Source of the DNA: Engraulis encrasicolus
Taxonomy: Eukaryota; Chordata; Actinopteri; Clupeiformes; Engraulidae
Direction of reading: 5' to 3'
Assembly: GCF_034702125.1 (NCBI RefSeq)
Contig: NC_085873.1
Coordinates: forward strand, 54,468,938-54,532,937
DNA: 64,000 bases
Shown piece after piece: positions 23,438-34,594 of this stretch; within the stretch, counting starts at the first letter, position 1, and each line of letters starts with the position of its first letter. The notes below the pieces were generated by a model that worked only from the letters and a program-made list of their open reading frames with translations, made no database searches and was not told the origin of the DNA. Made by a program: the position numbers and the translations under genes.

Positions 23438-24771
23438 AATGCGCTATAACAGGGAGAAGGCTCAGTCTCATTGGTTCCCATTGTAGCCAGTTAGCTTTGC
23501 ATGCATAATGCAGTAACGAGCGTGGGCCAGTCCTTCATGTGGGAAAATGTATGGAATGGAAAGGGGAACCCATGCTAAATACATTGCTACTGCGATTTCC
23601 AGTCACAAATATCATCAACAAAACATTCCTGGTAAGCACTATGACTGTTGTTTAACAATAGGCTGTATTGACAAATCGCACAGGTGTGTAGTTTTACAGC
23701 AGGTTAGAAGATTTCAACCTGTACTCGCTAGCATCGCGCTAATGTTTATGGGTTTGGCCCCATAAAAATTGAGCTTTGTGACCCAGTATATAATAATCTA
23801 GTGGCGCAAAATAATCGAAACGCTACTCAAATGGGGTCTTATTATTTCTAGCTTCGAACTTAATATTAATATTTCAGGACAAAAAATTATAAAAAATCAC
23901 AAAAATTATAATGGTAAAAAACTCCATTGACACCCATTCATTTTGCACTGTCCCGTGGTTAGGGTTAGCCAGTTGTGGCTAACAGGAAGTTCCGTGAGTG
24001 AACAGCCCCTGCTGCTACTTCATAATGCCTACGCTGTGCTAGGTCTCACGTCAAATTATGTAATTAATGTTTTCTACACTTTCCAAGACCTGAATATCAC
24101 ATTTTGATTGTGTGACTCTGTTTGTGTATGTATAGTTGGTGTGACTCTATTGGTATGTAGGCCTATGGTATGTCCTGTCTAATGAATGAATGTCACATTT
24201 TGAATGTGTGACTCTGTTGGTATGTAGGTATAGTTGATTCCTGATGGCACAACAATATTTATGGTTCCTTTCACTGTATGGGCTTGTCTCATTTCCCTCA
24301 TATTATTTTATTATGTCATTATTGTAAAACATTCCAAAAGGGAAACAACATCGTTACATTCTCTCTCATCTTCCACATTAATCACCTTTACTGATCACAC
24401 ACAGGCCTGATTCATTTAAAGTACTAAAAGGGCAGTCTACAGAATATTTTCTTTTAAGAATCGAAATTGGTGTGTGCATTGTGTGAATGAATTTGCTTAG
24501 TTGTGAGTGACCAGTGGCCCAATGCCCCTTCTCTCAATCAGCCACCAACAAGTTTGCTTGCTAGACAAACCCCAAAGGAGATTGTATCTTGTGTGAGGTA
24601 AAAACAAAGAGACGTGTGCAACCATGACCTGATTTCCTTCTGTAGAGCTACTTCTGTGAGAACCCTTCAGCCCTCAGCCCTCAGCCCAGAGTCTGGGCTT
24701 CGCTACAGCTGACTGCCTTAGTTGTCACCCTGCCAGACCTCTTCAGAAAAGCATTCAAACTCACACTGACA
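23438..24771. other. Unannotated non-coding stretch
   Basis: GTGACTCTRTTGGTATGTAGG-like text occurs twice near 24,138-24,230. No ORF, exon or element terminus recognised. Confidence 0.5.
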
Positions 24772-25150
24772 ACTTACCACCACCACCTCCCCCTCCTCCA
24801 CCACCACTACTGTCACCTCCACCACCACCACCACCTCCCCCTCCTCCACCACCATCGCCTCCCCCTCCACCTCCCCCTCCTCCACCACCACCTCCACCTC
24901 CACCACCACTACTGTCACCTCCACCTCCACCTCCACCACCTCTACTACCGTCACTTCCACCACCACCGCCACCACCACTACTGTCACCACCACCACCTCC
25001 ACCACTACTGTCTCCTCCACCACCACCACCTCCACCACCTCCACTACTACTACTGTCACCTCCCCCTCCACCACCACTACTGTCACCTCCACCTCCACCA
25101 CCTCCCCCACCACCTCCACCACCACCACTACTGTCTCCTCCACCACACCC
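24772..25150. repeat. (CCA/CCT)n trinucleotide-type minisatellite
   Basis: Irregular CCACCACCT repeats with recurring CACTACTGTCACCTCC punctuations. The minus-strand frame is a Val/Glu/Gly run of 165 codons and reflects the repeat, not a gene. Confidence 0.93.
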
Positions 25151-25712
25151 ACTCTTCCAGGGTTTTTTCCTGCTTTTGTCTTCTCTCTCTTCACGTTATT
25201 TTTTCGGTTCTGCACCGATTGCCAAGTGATTTGTCTGTCCTTGGGCCAGGATGCGTCAAGGACGGCTTGCTTTTGAATGCTAAATGCGTATGTAAATAAA
25301 CGTGGGCTGGTTGAGTTTGCATGTTTTTTCCCTTTGATTGTTCTTTAAACTCTCTTCTTTGGCTCAGAGTTCATACAGAGTCGCCCTTGAAAAAGAACAC
25401 CTCCTCAAGCTTAAAGGAGCACTTCTGACAATTGCAATGTGCTGTTGTATTGCTCACGCTACCCTTGACTTGGCAGTAGCCTAGCTGGTGATGCCGCTTT
25501 TTTTTGGCTCAGCCCTTTCAGAGATCTGAGCTATTCTAATGGGAGCAGATTTTGTTTACATTTAAAAAATTCTTAACATAGGCCTGCTTCAAATATTTCC
25601 GCAAAAGGTATCACTGTTTTCTAGTTGTCTGCTGATGTTACGTAACCTTTTGGATGAATAAATAAAAATGCTATTTTGAAATATAATTAAACAACTAACC
25701 CCATTACAAGAT
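25151..25712. other. Unannotated non-coding stretch
   Basis: Nothing recognised. Confidence 0.5.
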
Positions 25713-26040
25713 GGGGCAGTCATGGGTGAGCGGTTATGGCGTCAGACTTGCATCCCAGAGGTTGCCGGTTCGACTCCCGACCCGCCAGGTTGGTGGGGGG
25801 AATAATCAACCAGTGCTCTCCCCCATCCTCCTCCATGAGTGAGGTACCCTGAGCATGGTACCGTCCCACCGCACTGCTCCCCATGGGGCGCCACTGAGGG
25901 CTGCCCCCTTGCACGGGTGAGGCATAAATGCAATTTCGTTGTGTGCAGTGTGCAGTGTTCACTTGTGTGCTGTGGAGTGCTGTGTCACAATGACAATGGG
26001 AGTTGGAGTTTCCCAATGGGCTTTCGCTTTCACTTTTCAA
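25713..26040 (+). mobile_element. tRNA-derived SINE, full length
   Basis: Best-preserved copy of the family. The A-box-like TGGGTGAGCGG is at 25,723-25,733, and the B-box GGTTCGACTCC at 25,767-25,777, about 34 bp downstream as in a tRNA promoter. The 3' end is GGGCTTTCGCTTTCACTTTT. CAAGAT on both sides is a possible short target duplication. Confidence 0.88.
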
Positions 26041-26249
26041 GATCCAGGATCATCTCGGAAAAGGCTGAAGAGAAAAACAAATCTCAGGTACTGACAAGTC
26101 CAGGGTAGTGTGAGCATTACAACTGCATGTTGAAATTGGCCGGAGTTATGCTTTCAACATTTCAGTCTGCGTCTACATGGAACAGCTGATTTAGAACATG
26201 AGGTGTCATGTGTAAGTGATGGATTGAATTGGAAGAATTCCTTTATTAA

Positions 26250-26522
26250 CCCATTGACGCCTAAGGCACCTGCAAAAAAGGGTGCTGAATGCCTGAGCCC
26301 TTTTTAAGAAAAGCTGCCCTCTGCCTATAAAAACCTAAATATCTCAGGTTCTGAAGCACATTAGAATATGCACTAAGTCTTTCATTAGAATGTGTTCATT
26401 TATATCAAACAAACAGAGATTTTTAATAAAGTTGTCTCAGATCTCATGAGCCTGACTGTTGCGTAATGCAGCTCCAGGCACCAAGGCCAATGTTGCGCAA
26501 CGCAACATCAGGCATCAATGGG
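26250..26522. mobile_element. TTAA-type MITE, 273 bp
   Basis: Ends CCCATTGACGCCTAAGGCAC and AGGCATCAATGGG are inverted. TTAA flanks both sides (26,246-26,249; 26,523-26,526). Confidence 0.85.
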
Positions 26523-26526
26523 TTAA

Positions 26527-26929
26527 GTTGTTGTCTCAGATTAATGAGGCATAGGGGTTGTTATAATCAACGTTTATTGATTTAGCTGGTATTGAAGCAT
26601 AGTGAGGACATTTGTGTCACTGTGGTACAGAAAAAGTAATCTTTGATGACAGTTTTCAATAAGGTTTTAAACACCATCGCACATTAAAATTCTCATTATA
26701 CTCTCCCATCGCCACCACTCTCCAGGGATGCAATCCTACAATTCTCACTCATGCCTCTGACAGAGTATGTTTTCTGCACGTGGTCTATCCCAACTCACAG
26801 AATGTCTTTTTGCACAATTACCTTTTTACATTTTTATTTTTATTTTAACATATTTACATTTTCACATTTTTTATCTTTTACTATTTTTATTTTTTCCCCT
26901 CCCTGACTATCCCTGTGTTATTTGTGTAT
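26527..26929. other. AT-rich stretch, possibly LINE 3' UTR
   Basis: It leads without a visible break into the LINE 3' terminus below, so the right part (from about 26,760) may be LINE 3' UTR. No ORF evidence. Confidence 0.4.
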
Positions 26930-27040
26930 TGAAATGTCCATGTAGGTAGTTGTTTATTTGTATATATATGTAAGCTACTGGATACCTGAATTTCCCCCTG
27001 GGGATTAATAAAGTTACTCTACTCTACTACTCTACTACTA
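26930..27040 (+). mobile_element. LINE 3' terminus with (CTACT)n tail
   Basis: AATTTCCCCCTGGGGATTAA followed by TAAAGTTACTCTACTCTAC is the typical 3' end of a fish LINE with a pentanucleotide tail. The same end appears inverted at 41,107. Confidence 0.75.
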
Positions 27041-27205
27041 CTCTTTCCCACTGCCGGTTTTCTGGTAGGCCTACAGCTCGACACAGCTTGACTCGGCCAC
27101 CACTTTTTGCGTTTTGTGTTGTGCCTATTTGAAAAGTAAAATGTGGCGGACGGGTCGCGCTGTGTCGAGCTGTAGGCCCACCAGAAAACCAGCAGTGGAA
27201 AAGAG
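27041..27205. mobile_element. Palindromic MITE with ~48-bp TIRs
   Basis: CTGCCGGTTTTCTGGTAGGC and CTACAGCTCGACACAGC on the left recur inverted as GCTGTGTCGAGCTGTAGGCC and CACCAGAAAACCAGCAG on the right. It abuts the (CTACT)n tail of the LINE, so it probably inserted there. Confidence 0.8.
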
Positions 27206-27229
27206 GCATTAGGGTATTATTTATCTATG

Positions 27230-27232
<3 letters not shown>

Positions 27233-27263
<31 letters not shown>
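27233..27263. repeat. (CT)n microsatellite
   Basis: Short perfect CT repeat. Confidence 0.95.
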
Positions 27264-27268
<5 letters not shown>

Positions 27269-27408
27269 ATGAAAAGGCCTAACGACTCTGAAATAAGGCA
27301 TAGCGGGCTATATGTAGTCCCATCATTGTGCTTCCATTATCGTCTTTGAAAGTTTGGGTAAATAAAACTGTGGACACATTTTAATGCTGCTTCAATAAAG
27401 CAGCAAAC

Positions 27409-27482
27409 ATATGCAATACAATATTATGACAGGATATTGATATTTATATGCAATACAATATTATGACAGGATATTGATATTG
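27409..27482. repeat. 37-bp tandem duplication
   Basis: Two perfect adjacent copies beginning ATGCAATACAATATTATGAC. Confidence 0.95.
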
Positions 27483-27663
27483 AGTCCAGCCCTAATTGAC
27501 TTGCTGTTGTTACCTGGAGATGAGGGTGATGGATGTGGGTGTTGCATGAGCGGTGACCTGCCCCAGATCATCTCCCTCATGCATATTAAGTGTCAACAAC
27601 AACTGACACCCCCCCCCACCCCCAAACACCTCATTCATTTTCTACCAATTGACACAAACACAC

Positions 27664-27747
<84 letters not shown>
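27664..27747. repeat. (GA)n microsatellite
   Basis: Nearly perfect GA repeat after (CA)n. Confidence 0.97.
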
Positions 27748-27750
<3 letters not shown>

Positions 27751-28086
27751 TACAGAAATGAGCTCAGCTGGCAGGGCGGTCCATTGACACCGCCCGACTG
27801 TGCGTAATGTTTGTATTGAAGATCTCAAATCTCTGTGTGTATGAGTATGAGTTGTACATTATGTACGGCCCTCCAGGCAGCCTCTCTCTCGTGATAACAG
27901 TAGACTGATAAACTAACACCCCACCCAGGTGTCTGGAGGATTTTCTCAGTTGAGCCCCAGCCCAAACCTGCGCCCAATCCAAACCAAACATGAAGCATCT
28001 GATTAAAATCTCAGGACTCAAGTCCACGCCCTGTGAGACCTAATATTTGTGAAATTCAGCAGCACCACCACCAATCATGAAGAATT

Positions 28087-28448
28087 GGTAACACTTTATA
28101 ATAATGTTCCTTAGTAAAGACTCAGTAAATAATTAACTAATGATGAATAAAACATTAACAAATGTTTTTTATTATTAACTAAGCTTTATTAATGCTTTAT
28201 AAAATATCTACAAATGATATCTGCAAGATTTTACACACCTTATAACAGAGTATTTTATTCATTTACAAGCAACTTGTAAATGTTTGATGAATATAAAATA
28301 TTAACATAGCATTTCCTAGTCATTTACAAGCATTTGTTTACATTTCCTAGTCATTTACAAACGTTTGTTAATGTTTTGTTCATCAATAGTTAATTATTTA
28401 TTAAGTCTTTATAATGCTTTTTTGCATCCATTATTCTAAAGTGTTACC
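28087..28448. mobile_element. MITE (GGTAACACTTTA ends), 362 bp, perfect 8-bp TSD
   Basis: Ends GGTAACACTTTATAATAATG and CATTATTCTAAAGTGTTACC-type are inverted. GAAGAATT flanks both sides (28,079-28,086; 28,449-28,456). The interior is AT-rich with CATTTACAAGCATTTGTT-like repeats. The eight-base duplication suggests hAT, but the family is not named. Confidence 0.88.
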
Positions 28449-28451
28449 GAA

Positions 28452-28568
28452 GAATTACTTGTAGATGTAACATTATCAGTGGGCGGTTTAGAATTACTTG
28501 TAGATGTAACATTATCAGTGGGCGGTTTAGAATTACTTGTAGATGTAACATTATCAGTGGGCGGTATA
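28452..28568. repeat. 39-bp tandem repeat, three units
   Basis: GAATTACTTGTAGATGTAAC plus ATTATCAGTGGGCGGTTTA occurs three times. The array starts inside the right target duplication of the preceding MITE, so the repeats expanded from the insertion edge. Confidence 0.95.
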
Positions 28569-28629
28569 TCAGCGGTTTATTAGACGGTTTTCTGGACTCA
28601 TGATGCTCTGTCAGGTGCATTTGGTCAAG

Positions 28630-28880
28630 AGAGTCATGTCAAGTCATGTCAAGTCAAATCAAGTCGGTTTTATTGTCAATTTCTTAACATGCACTGGTCA
28701 TACAAAGAATTGAAATTATGTTTCTTACTTTCCCATGCAGACATACAGTAGACTGTGGACATAGACAGCTAGACATAGACAGTACACATTCATTACAGAG
28801 TACCTATACAATACCTTACAGTATATACAATGCACACTGGGCAACAGCAGACATACATAAAACATGTATTAAGAAGACGT
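28630..28880 (-). mobile_element. LINE 3' UTR fragment, same family as 47.6-49.7 kb
   Basis: On the minus strand it ends TTCTTTGTATGACCAGTGCA, then ATTGACAATAAAACCGACTTG and (ACTTG)n. This is nearly the same text as 49,650-49,720 on the plus strand. It is heavily 5'-truncated. Confidence 0.85.
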
Positions 28881-28954
28881 ATTTGGTCAAGAGAGAGAGA
28901 CAGTGTGAGATTTTGCCGTGGTGTGACCCTTAGATGCTTGGTCTGTTCTGTGTG

Positions 28955-29120
28955 TGTGCGTGTCTGTCTATTCTGTGTGCGCGTGTGTCTGTCGGTCTGT
29001 CTTGTTTGTCTGTCTGTCTGTTTGTCTATCTGTCTGTCTGTCTGTTTGTATGTCTGTCTGTCTGTTTATATGTCTGTCTGTTTGTTTGTCTGTCTCTTTG
29101 TCTGTTTGTCTGTCTGTGGC
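28955..29120. repeat. (TCTG)n tetranucleotide repeat
   Basis: TCTG units with TTTG and TATG variants, preceded by GTGTGTGCG. Confidence 0.93.
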
Positions 29121-29235
29121 TATGAAGCTGCCAGCTGGGTCTTGGCCTTGTTGTGTGTTACGGCTTGTTAAGGTCCATCACATGAGATGCTGACTGACAG
29201 GCGCTCTGAACGTGACCCAGATGTCCCCTCCGCTC

Positions 29236-30585
29236 CAGACCCCTCTCCTCTCCTCTCCTCTCCTCCGCTCTCCTCTCCTCTCTTCTCTTCTCTCCTCTCC
29301 TGTCCTCTCTTCTCCGCTCCAGACCTCTCTCCTCCTCCTCTCCTCTCCTCTTCTCTCCTCTCCTCTCCTCTCCTCTCCTCTCCTCTCTTCTCCACTTCTC
29401 TCCTCTCCTCTCCTCCACTCTCCTCCTCTCCTGTCCTCTCCATTCTCCTCTCCTCCCCTCCTCTCCACTCTCCTCTCCTCCGCTCTCCTCTCCTCTCCTC
29501 TCCTCCGCTCTCATCTCCTTCCTTCTCTTCTCTCCGCTCCTCTGCTCTCCTCTCCTCTCCTTTCGCCTCCTCTCCTCTCCTGTCCTCTCCTCTCCTATCC
29601 TTTCACCTCCTCTCCTCTCCTCTCCTCTCCTCTCCTCTCCTCTCCTATCTCCTCTCCTGTCCTCTCCTATACCCTCTCCTCTCCTCTCCTCTCCTCTCCT
29701 CTCCTCTCCTCTCCTCTCCTCTCCTATCCTTCTCCTCTCCCCTCCGCTCCAGACCCCTCTCCTCTCCTCCCCTCTCCTCCGCTCTCCTCTCCTCTCCTCT
29801 CCTCTCCTCTCCTCTCCTCTCCTCATCTCTGCTCTCCTCTCCTCCACTCGCCTCCCTTTCCTTTCCTCTCCTCTCCTCTCCTCTCCTCTCCTCTCCTCTC
29901 CTCTCCTCTCCTCCCTTCTCCCTCCTCTCCTTCCTTCTCTTCTCTTCTCCTCTCCTCGTCTCTCCTCTCCTCTCCTCTTCTCCTTCTCCTCTCCTCTCCT
30001 CTCCTCTCCTCTCCTCTCCCCTCCGCTCCAGAACCCTCTCTCCTCTCCTCTCCTCTCCTCTCCGCTCTCCTCTCCTCTCTCTCCCCCTCCTCTCCTCTCC
30101 TCCGCTCTCCTCTCCTCTTCTCTCCTCTCCTCTCTCCTGTCCTCCTCTCCTCTCCTCTCTCCTCTCCACTCTCCTCCTCCTCTCCTCTCCCCTCCTCCTC
30201 TCCTCTCCTCTCTCCTGTCCTCCTCTCCTTTCCCCTCCTCCTCTTCTCCTCTCCCCTCCTCCTCTCCTCTCCTCTCCTCTCCTCCTCTTCTCTCCGCTCC
30301 TCTGCTCTCCTCTCCTTTCCTCTCCTCCTCCTATCCTCTCCTCCCCTCTCCTCTCCTCCCCTCTCCTCTCCTCTCCTCTCCACTCCTCAACTCTCCTCTC
30401 CTCTCCTCTCCTCTCCTCCCCTCCGCTCTCCTCTCTCACTCTCTCCTCTCCTCCGCTCTCGTCTCCTCTCCTCTCCTTCCTCTCCCCCTCTCCTTTCCTA
30501 TTCTATCCTCTCCTCTCCTCCCCTCTCCTCTTCTCTTCTCTTCTCTCCTCTCCTCTCCTCTCCTCTCCTCTCCTCTCCTCTCCTG
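29236..30585. repeat. (TCTCC)n pentanucleotide array, 1.35 kb
   Basis: Near-pure polypyrimidine on the + strand with period 5. A punctuating CGCTCCAGACCC word recurs near 29,232, 29,313, 29,740 and 30,024, which indicates larger-scale duplication of blocks. Frames of more than 460 codons on this strand, and similar ones on the other, arise because the repeat contains no stop codon. A homopurine/homopyrimidine tract of this length is a candidate triplex (H-DNA) former. Confidence 0.98.
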
Positions 30586-30589
30586 GGGT

Positions 30590-31436
30590 CAGCTAGATAA
30601 ACTAACTCCCCACCCACACCCTCAGCCAGGGCCACTGACAGCTTTGGCTCGGCCCGGAACAAAATCAACTAAATGGGCCCCCGACCCAATACATATAATG
30701 TAATGAATACCCAATTCTGGGCCCACTTTCTCCCTGGGCCTGTTGGGGTCAGTGATGAGGCCTGACTCAGATGGGCCTGGTCTGACCCTCCGCTTCAGCA
30801 CACACTCCTGTAAACACAAAAATGATCACGAACATGCACTTACAGACACGCAAAGGCTTGTGCACACACGCACACACACACGCACGCACGCATGCAGGAA
30901 CGCACGCATGCACACATGACATCTGATGATACGCCCCCTTCATGATACGCCCCCATTGTCATCTGTGACCCTCAAGCCTTGCTGCAGATGACTCCTCCAA
31001 CTTTGCTTGTAATGGTAACCTTTTAAAATGATAAACTTTTATAATGATTATAATGCCTTGCTGCAGCTCACTCCTCCTGCAGTGCCAATATATTTATAAT
31101 TATAACCTTTTATAATGATAAACTTTTATAATGATTACCTGTTATAATGATACACTTTTTAAAGTCAAAGACAGCCAGACAGCACAGCACCATACTCCCC
31201 ATGTCTCCTCCCCTTATTGTAAGTCTACAGGCACCACTCAATTTATGTCCACCACTCAACACTCACTTTTGTTCTCTCTCTTACTCAGAATTCATGTCCA
31301 CCAACCTCCACTCAAAATGCATTTCACTCCCACGTACGTAGAGGAGACTATCATTTCCCGGCCTTCTCTTTTGAAGTTTGTGGGGTGCTAGCAAAACACA
31401 AAGGCAGCCGTATTACTAAGTAGAGTGCCTGTCCCC
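30590..31436. other. Non-coding stretch with small AT and GC repeats
   Basis: GATACGCCCCC occurs twice near 30,930. AACCTTTTATAATGATAAACTTTTATAATG-like text is repeated twice at 31,016-31,155. A (CA)n/(CG) run lies at about 30,850-30,900. No gene recognised. Confidence 0.55.
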
Positions 31437-31439
31437 CTA

Positions 31440-31681
<242 letters not shown>

Positions 31682-31844
31682 CCCTGAGCAATCTAGAGTA
31701 ACTGCATTGATTTCATATTGATGCTGCCACTGGACATATAGTGTGATGTGTCATCATGGAAATGGTGTTGCAATCAAAGCTAGATTATTATTATGCAGTG
31801 AAATCTGAAACACTACTAGCGTCTACACAGTGGAAATGCTAAAG

Positions 31845-32076
31845 GCGGAGCAGAGTAGAGCAGAGTAGAGCAGAGTAGAGTAGAGTAGAGTAGAGTAGAG
31901 CAGAGTAGAGCAGAGTAGAGCAGAGTAGAGCAGAGTAGAGTAGAGTAGAGTAGAGTAGAGTAGAGCAGAGTAGAGTAGAGTAGAGTAGAGTAGAGTAGAG
32001 CAGAGTAGAGCAGAGTAGAGCAGAGTAGAGCAGAGTAGAGCAGAGTAGAGCAGAGTAGAGCAGAGTAGAGCAGAGT
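31845..32076. repeat. (AGAGT/AGAGC)n pentanucleotide array
   Basis: About 46 pentamers alternate between GTAGA and GCAGA. The motif equals the complement of the (CTACT)n LINE tails seen at 27,010 and 41,107, so a LINE tail is a plausible seed, although no LINE 3' text adjoins it here. Confidence 0.95.
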
Positions 32077-32425
32077 TGAGCTACTTGAAAGTCTCCCACT
32101 TCCCTGCCATTGGAAGATACCCTCAAATGAGACTCAGTGGGATCAGAAATGTTAGTCACACTGCAAAAAGAATTTTCAATGCAGAGTTTGTGAATATTTA
32201 TGTTATAAGGGCAATTTATTGAGAACTATTTTAATGACATGATATGCTAGCGTTGGAATTAGGCCATGCTTTTGGACACAATATTTATGGGAGCGTTGAA
32301 CACATAGCTTGCACAGCCCAGATCTGAAGGTACTGAAGTTAGATCTATGATATTTTAAATTGTCAATGATGTTGTACTTATTATGAGCCTGAATATCCAA
32401 AAAAATAAGTTAGGCTTGAATAAGT

Positions 32426-32665
32426 ATCTCCCCCATCCTCCTCCATGACTGAGGTACCCTGAGCATGGTACCGTCCCACCGCACTGCTCCCCATGGGGCG
32501 CCACTGAGGGCTGCCCCCTTGCACGGGTGAGGCATAAATGCAATTTCGTTGTGTGCAGTGTGCAGTGTTCACTTGTGTGCTGTGGAGTGCTGTGTCACAA
32601 TGACAATGGGAGTTGGAGTTTCCCAATGGGCTTTCACTCTTTCACTTCAAGTAGTAATGAAGTCT
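32426..32665 (+). mobile_element. tRNA-derived SINE, 5'-truncated, with 13-bp TSD
   Basis: It starts in the middle of the family consensus (CTCCCCCATCCTCCTCCATG) and lacks the tRNA head with both promoter boxes. The 3' end is intact. GGCTTGAATAAGT flanks it at 32,413-32,425 and 32,666-32,678, so the truncation happened at insertion rather than by later deletion. Confidence 0.9.
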
Positions 32666-32983
32666 GGCTTGAATAAGTCGTGCCCTTTATCATGTCCATG
32701 CATTGTCCTGTATGGCTGTTGTCCAGAGTGGACAGTTGAGAAACTCTTGTGTCTGTTTGGCAATCTTTGGTTTTTCCATTTTAGATCCAGTAACATTACA
32801 TAGAAAGATCGACATTGCCAGGAAAAGCCATTTCGTACAGAAGCCCCTGTCAAAATAGGTCCTCGACAGCTTCATTATCACCAGTGCCCACAGGCGTCCG
32901 TTCATTATTCAAACCTCGAGATCTCAGGGGTGTCACCCCAACTAGCAGCAGATGCAATGCAGGAAATTAGCATAATTAGCATG

Positions 32984-33906
32984 CCGTTAGAACAACACGC
33001 CCCTGAACGCTTCAATGAAAGACCCCGTTAGAACACGCCACTGAACGCTGTGATGAAAGACCCTGTTAGAACACGCCCCAGAACGCTGCGATGGAAGACC
33101 CCGTTAGAACACGCCCCTGAACGCTGCGATGGAAGACCCCGTTAGAACACGCCCCAGAATGCTGCGATGGAAGACCCCTTTAGAACACGCCCCAGAACGC
33201 TGTGATGAAAGACCCTGTTAGAACACGCCCCTGAACGCTGCGATGGAAGACCCCGTTAGAACACGCCCCTGAATGCTGCGATGGAAGACCCCGTTAGAAC
33301 ACGCCCCTGAACGCTGCGATGGAAGACCCCGTTAGAACACGCCCCAGAACGCTGCGATGGAAGACCCCGTTAGAACACGCCCCAGAATGCTGCGATGGAA
33401 GACCCCGTTAGAACACGCCCCAGAACGCTGCGATGGAAGACCCCGTTAGAACACGCCCCTGAACGCTGTGATGGAAGACCCCGTTAGAACACGCCCCTGA
33501 ACGCTGCGATGGAAGACCCCGTTAGAATACGGCCCAGAATGCTGCGATGGAAGACCCCGTTAGGACACGCCCCAGAATGCTGCGATGGAAGACATACAGT
33601 AACCCCTTTAGAACACGCCCCTGAACACTGTGATGGAAGACCCCGTTAGAACACGCCCCAGAATGCTGCGATGGAAGACCCCGTTAGAACACGCCCCTGA
33701 ATGCTGCGATGGAAGACCCCGTTAGAACACGCCCCTGAACGCTGCGATGGAAGACCCCGTTAGAATACGGCCCAGAATGCTGCGATGGAAGACCCCGTTA
33801 GAATACGCCCCAGAATGCTGCGATGGAAGACCCCGTTAGAATACGCCCCAGAATGCTGCGATGGAAGACCCCGTTAGAACACGCCCCTGAACGCTGCGAT
33901 GGAAGA
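32984..33906. repeat. 38-bp minisatellite, ~24 units
   Basis: Unit GTTAGAACACGCCCCTGAAC plus GCTGCGATGGAAGACCCC. Positions that vary are mainly the CpG sites and CTGAAC/CAGAAT. An ATACAGTA interruption occurs at 33,594 and a similar ATACTGTA at the right edge (33,909), so the array may have duplicated as a block. Confidence 0.97.
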
Positions 33907-33909
33907 CAT

Positions 33910-34319
33910 ACTGTACTGTGCCCTCAAGGGCTCTTAGCTAATTACTCATAAAGCATACGGCATTTACGACTCCCTCAGCACGGATAAACATCTAATGTCA
34001 TAACTGCTGATTTATACGTGTGTTTGTGTTGGACGTAAGGAGGACTTCCCCCCCAATGCAAAAGTTATGGTTGTGGGTAATGGGGGTGGAGAGGCCATTG
34101 TGACCCGACAGTAAAACCCTCTCTCATCTCTGCCCTCCTCTATAGTTAAACCCTCTCTCATCTCTGCCCTCCTCTACTGTAATATGTGATTCCGACTGCA
34201 AAACACAAGAGACAGGCTGATGACTTACTGTAGGCTATGTGATCAAATGTGAAGGGATGCTCTATCCCTAATCTTCACCCAGAGTTTTGTTTTGGGTCTG
34301 GGTCACTTTAGTGTAGTTA
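33910..34319. other. Unannotated stretch with one short tandem duplication
   Basis: AACCCTCTCTCATCTCTGCC is repeated twice at about 34,115-34,180. Nothing else recognised. Confidence 0.5.
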
Positions 34320-34327
34320 GTGTAGAG

Positions 34328-34517
34328 CAGTGTTTCCCAACCAGGGGTACGTGTACCACTAGGGGTACGCGAGCACACTGCAGGGGGTACATGGAAAAAT
34401 GAAAAAATGTATGGAGTAATCACATTGGGATATAGAGCACGGGTGAGGGGGTACTCATGGAATGAAAAAAAAAAAGGCTTAGGGGGTACGCAAGACAAAA
34501 AAGGTTAAGAAACACTG
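34328..34517. mobile_element. hAT-type MITE, 190 bp, perfect 8-bp TSD
   Basis: Ends CAGTGTTTCCCAACC and GGTTAAGAAACACTG are inverted. GTGTAGAG flanks both sides (34,320-34,327; 34,518-34,525). The termini are of the CAGTG(G)TTCCCAACC class also seen at 38,378 and 63,358. Confidence 0.92.
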
Positions 34518-34594
34518 GTGTAGAGTCTTGTTTGGGGTCTGGCTTAGTGTAGTGTAGTGTAGTTACATTATAGTCTTGTTTGGGGTCTGGCTTA

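Noticed and set aside
24718..25215. Val/Glu-rich 165-codon minus-strand ORF
   Set aside because: Pure product of the CCA/CCT trinucleotide array.
25713..25790. Possible tRNA gene (A and B boxes present)
   Set aside because: The boxes belong to the SINE head. No complete cloverleaf with acceptor pairing is seen, and the sequence continues into the SINE body.
25720..26040. Recurrent ORF (MHLCLTRARGQPSVAPHGEQ...) present in several places
   Set aside because: It lies in all copies of the tRNA-derived SINE, in either strand, and is not under coding constraint.
29187..30600. ORFs of 460+ codons rich in Ser/Leu/Pro, and Arg/Glu-rich frames on the other strand
   Set aside because: The (TCTCC)n array contains no stop codon in several frames; no start context, splice signal or domain supports a gene.
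32984..33906. Regular 38-bp repeats resembling a CRISPR array
   Set aside because: There are no spacers: units follow each other directly, no cas genes exist, and the DNA is vertebrate.
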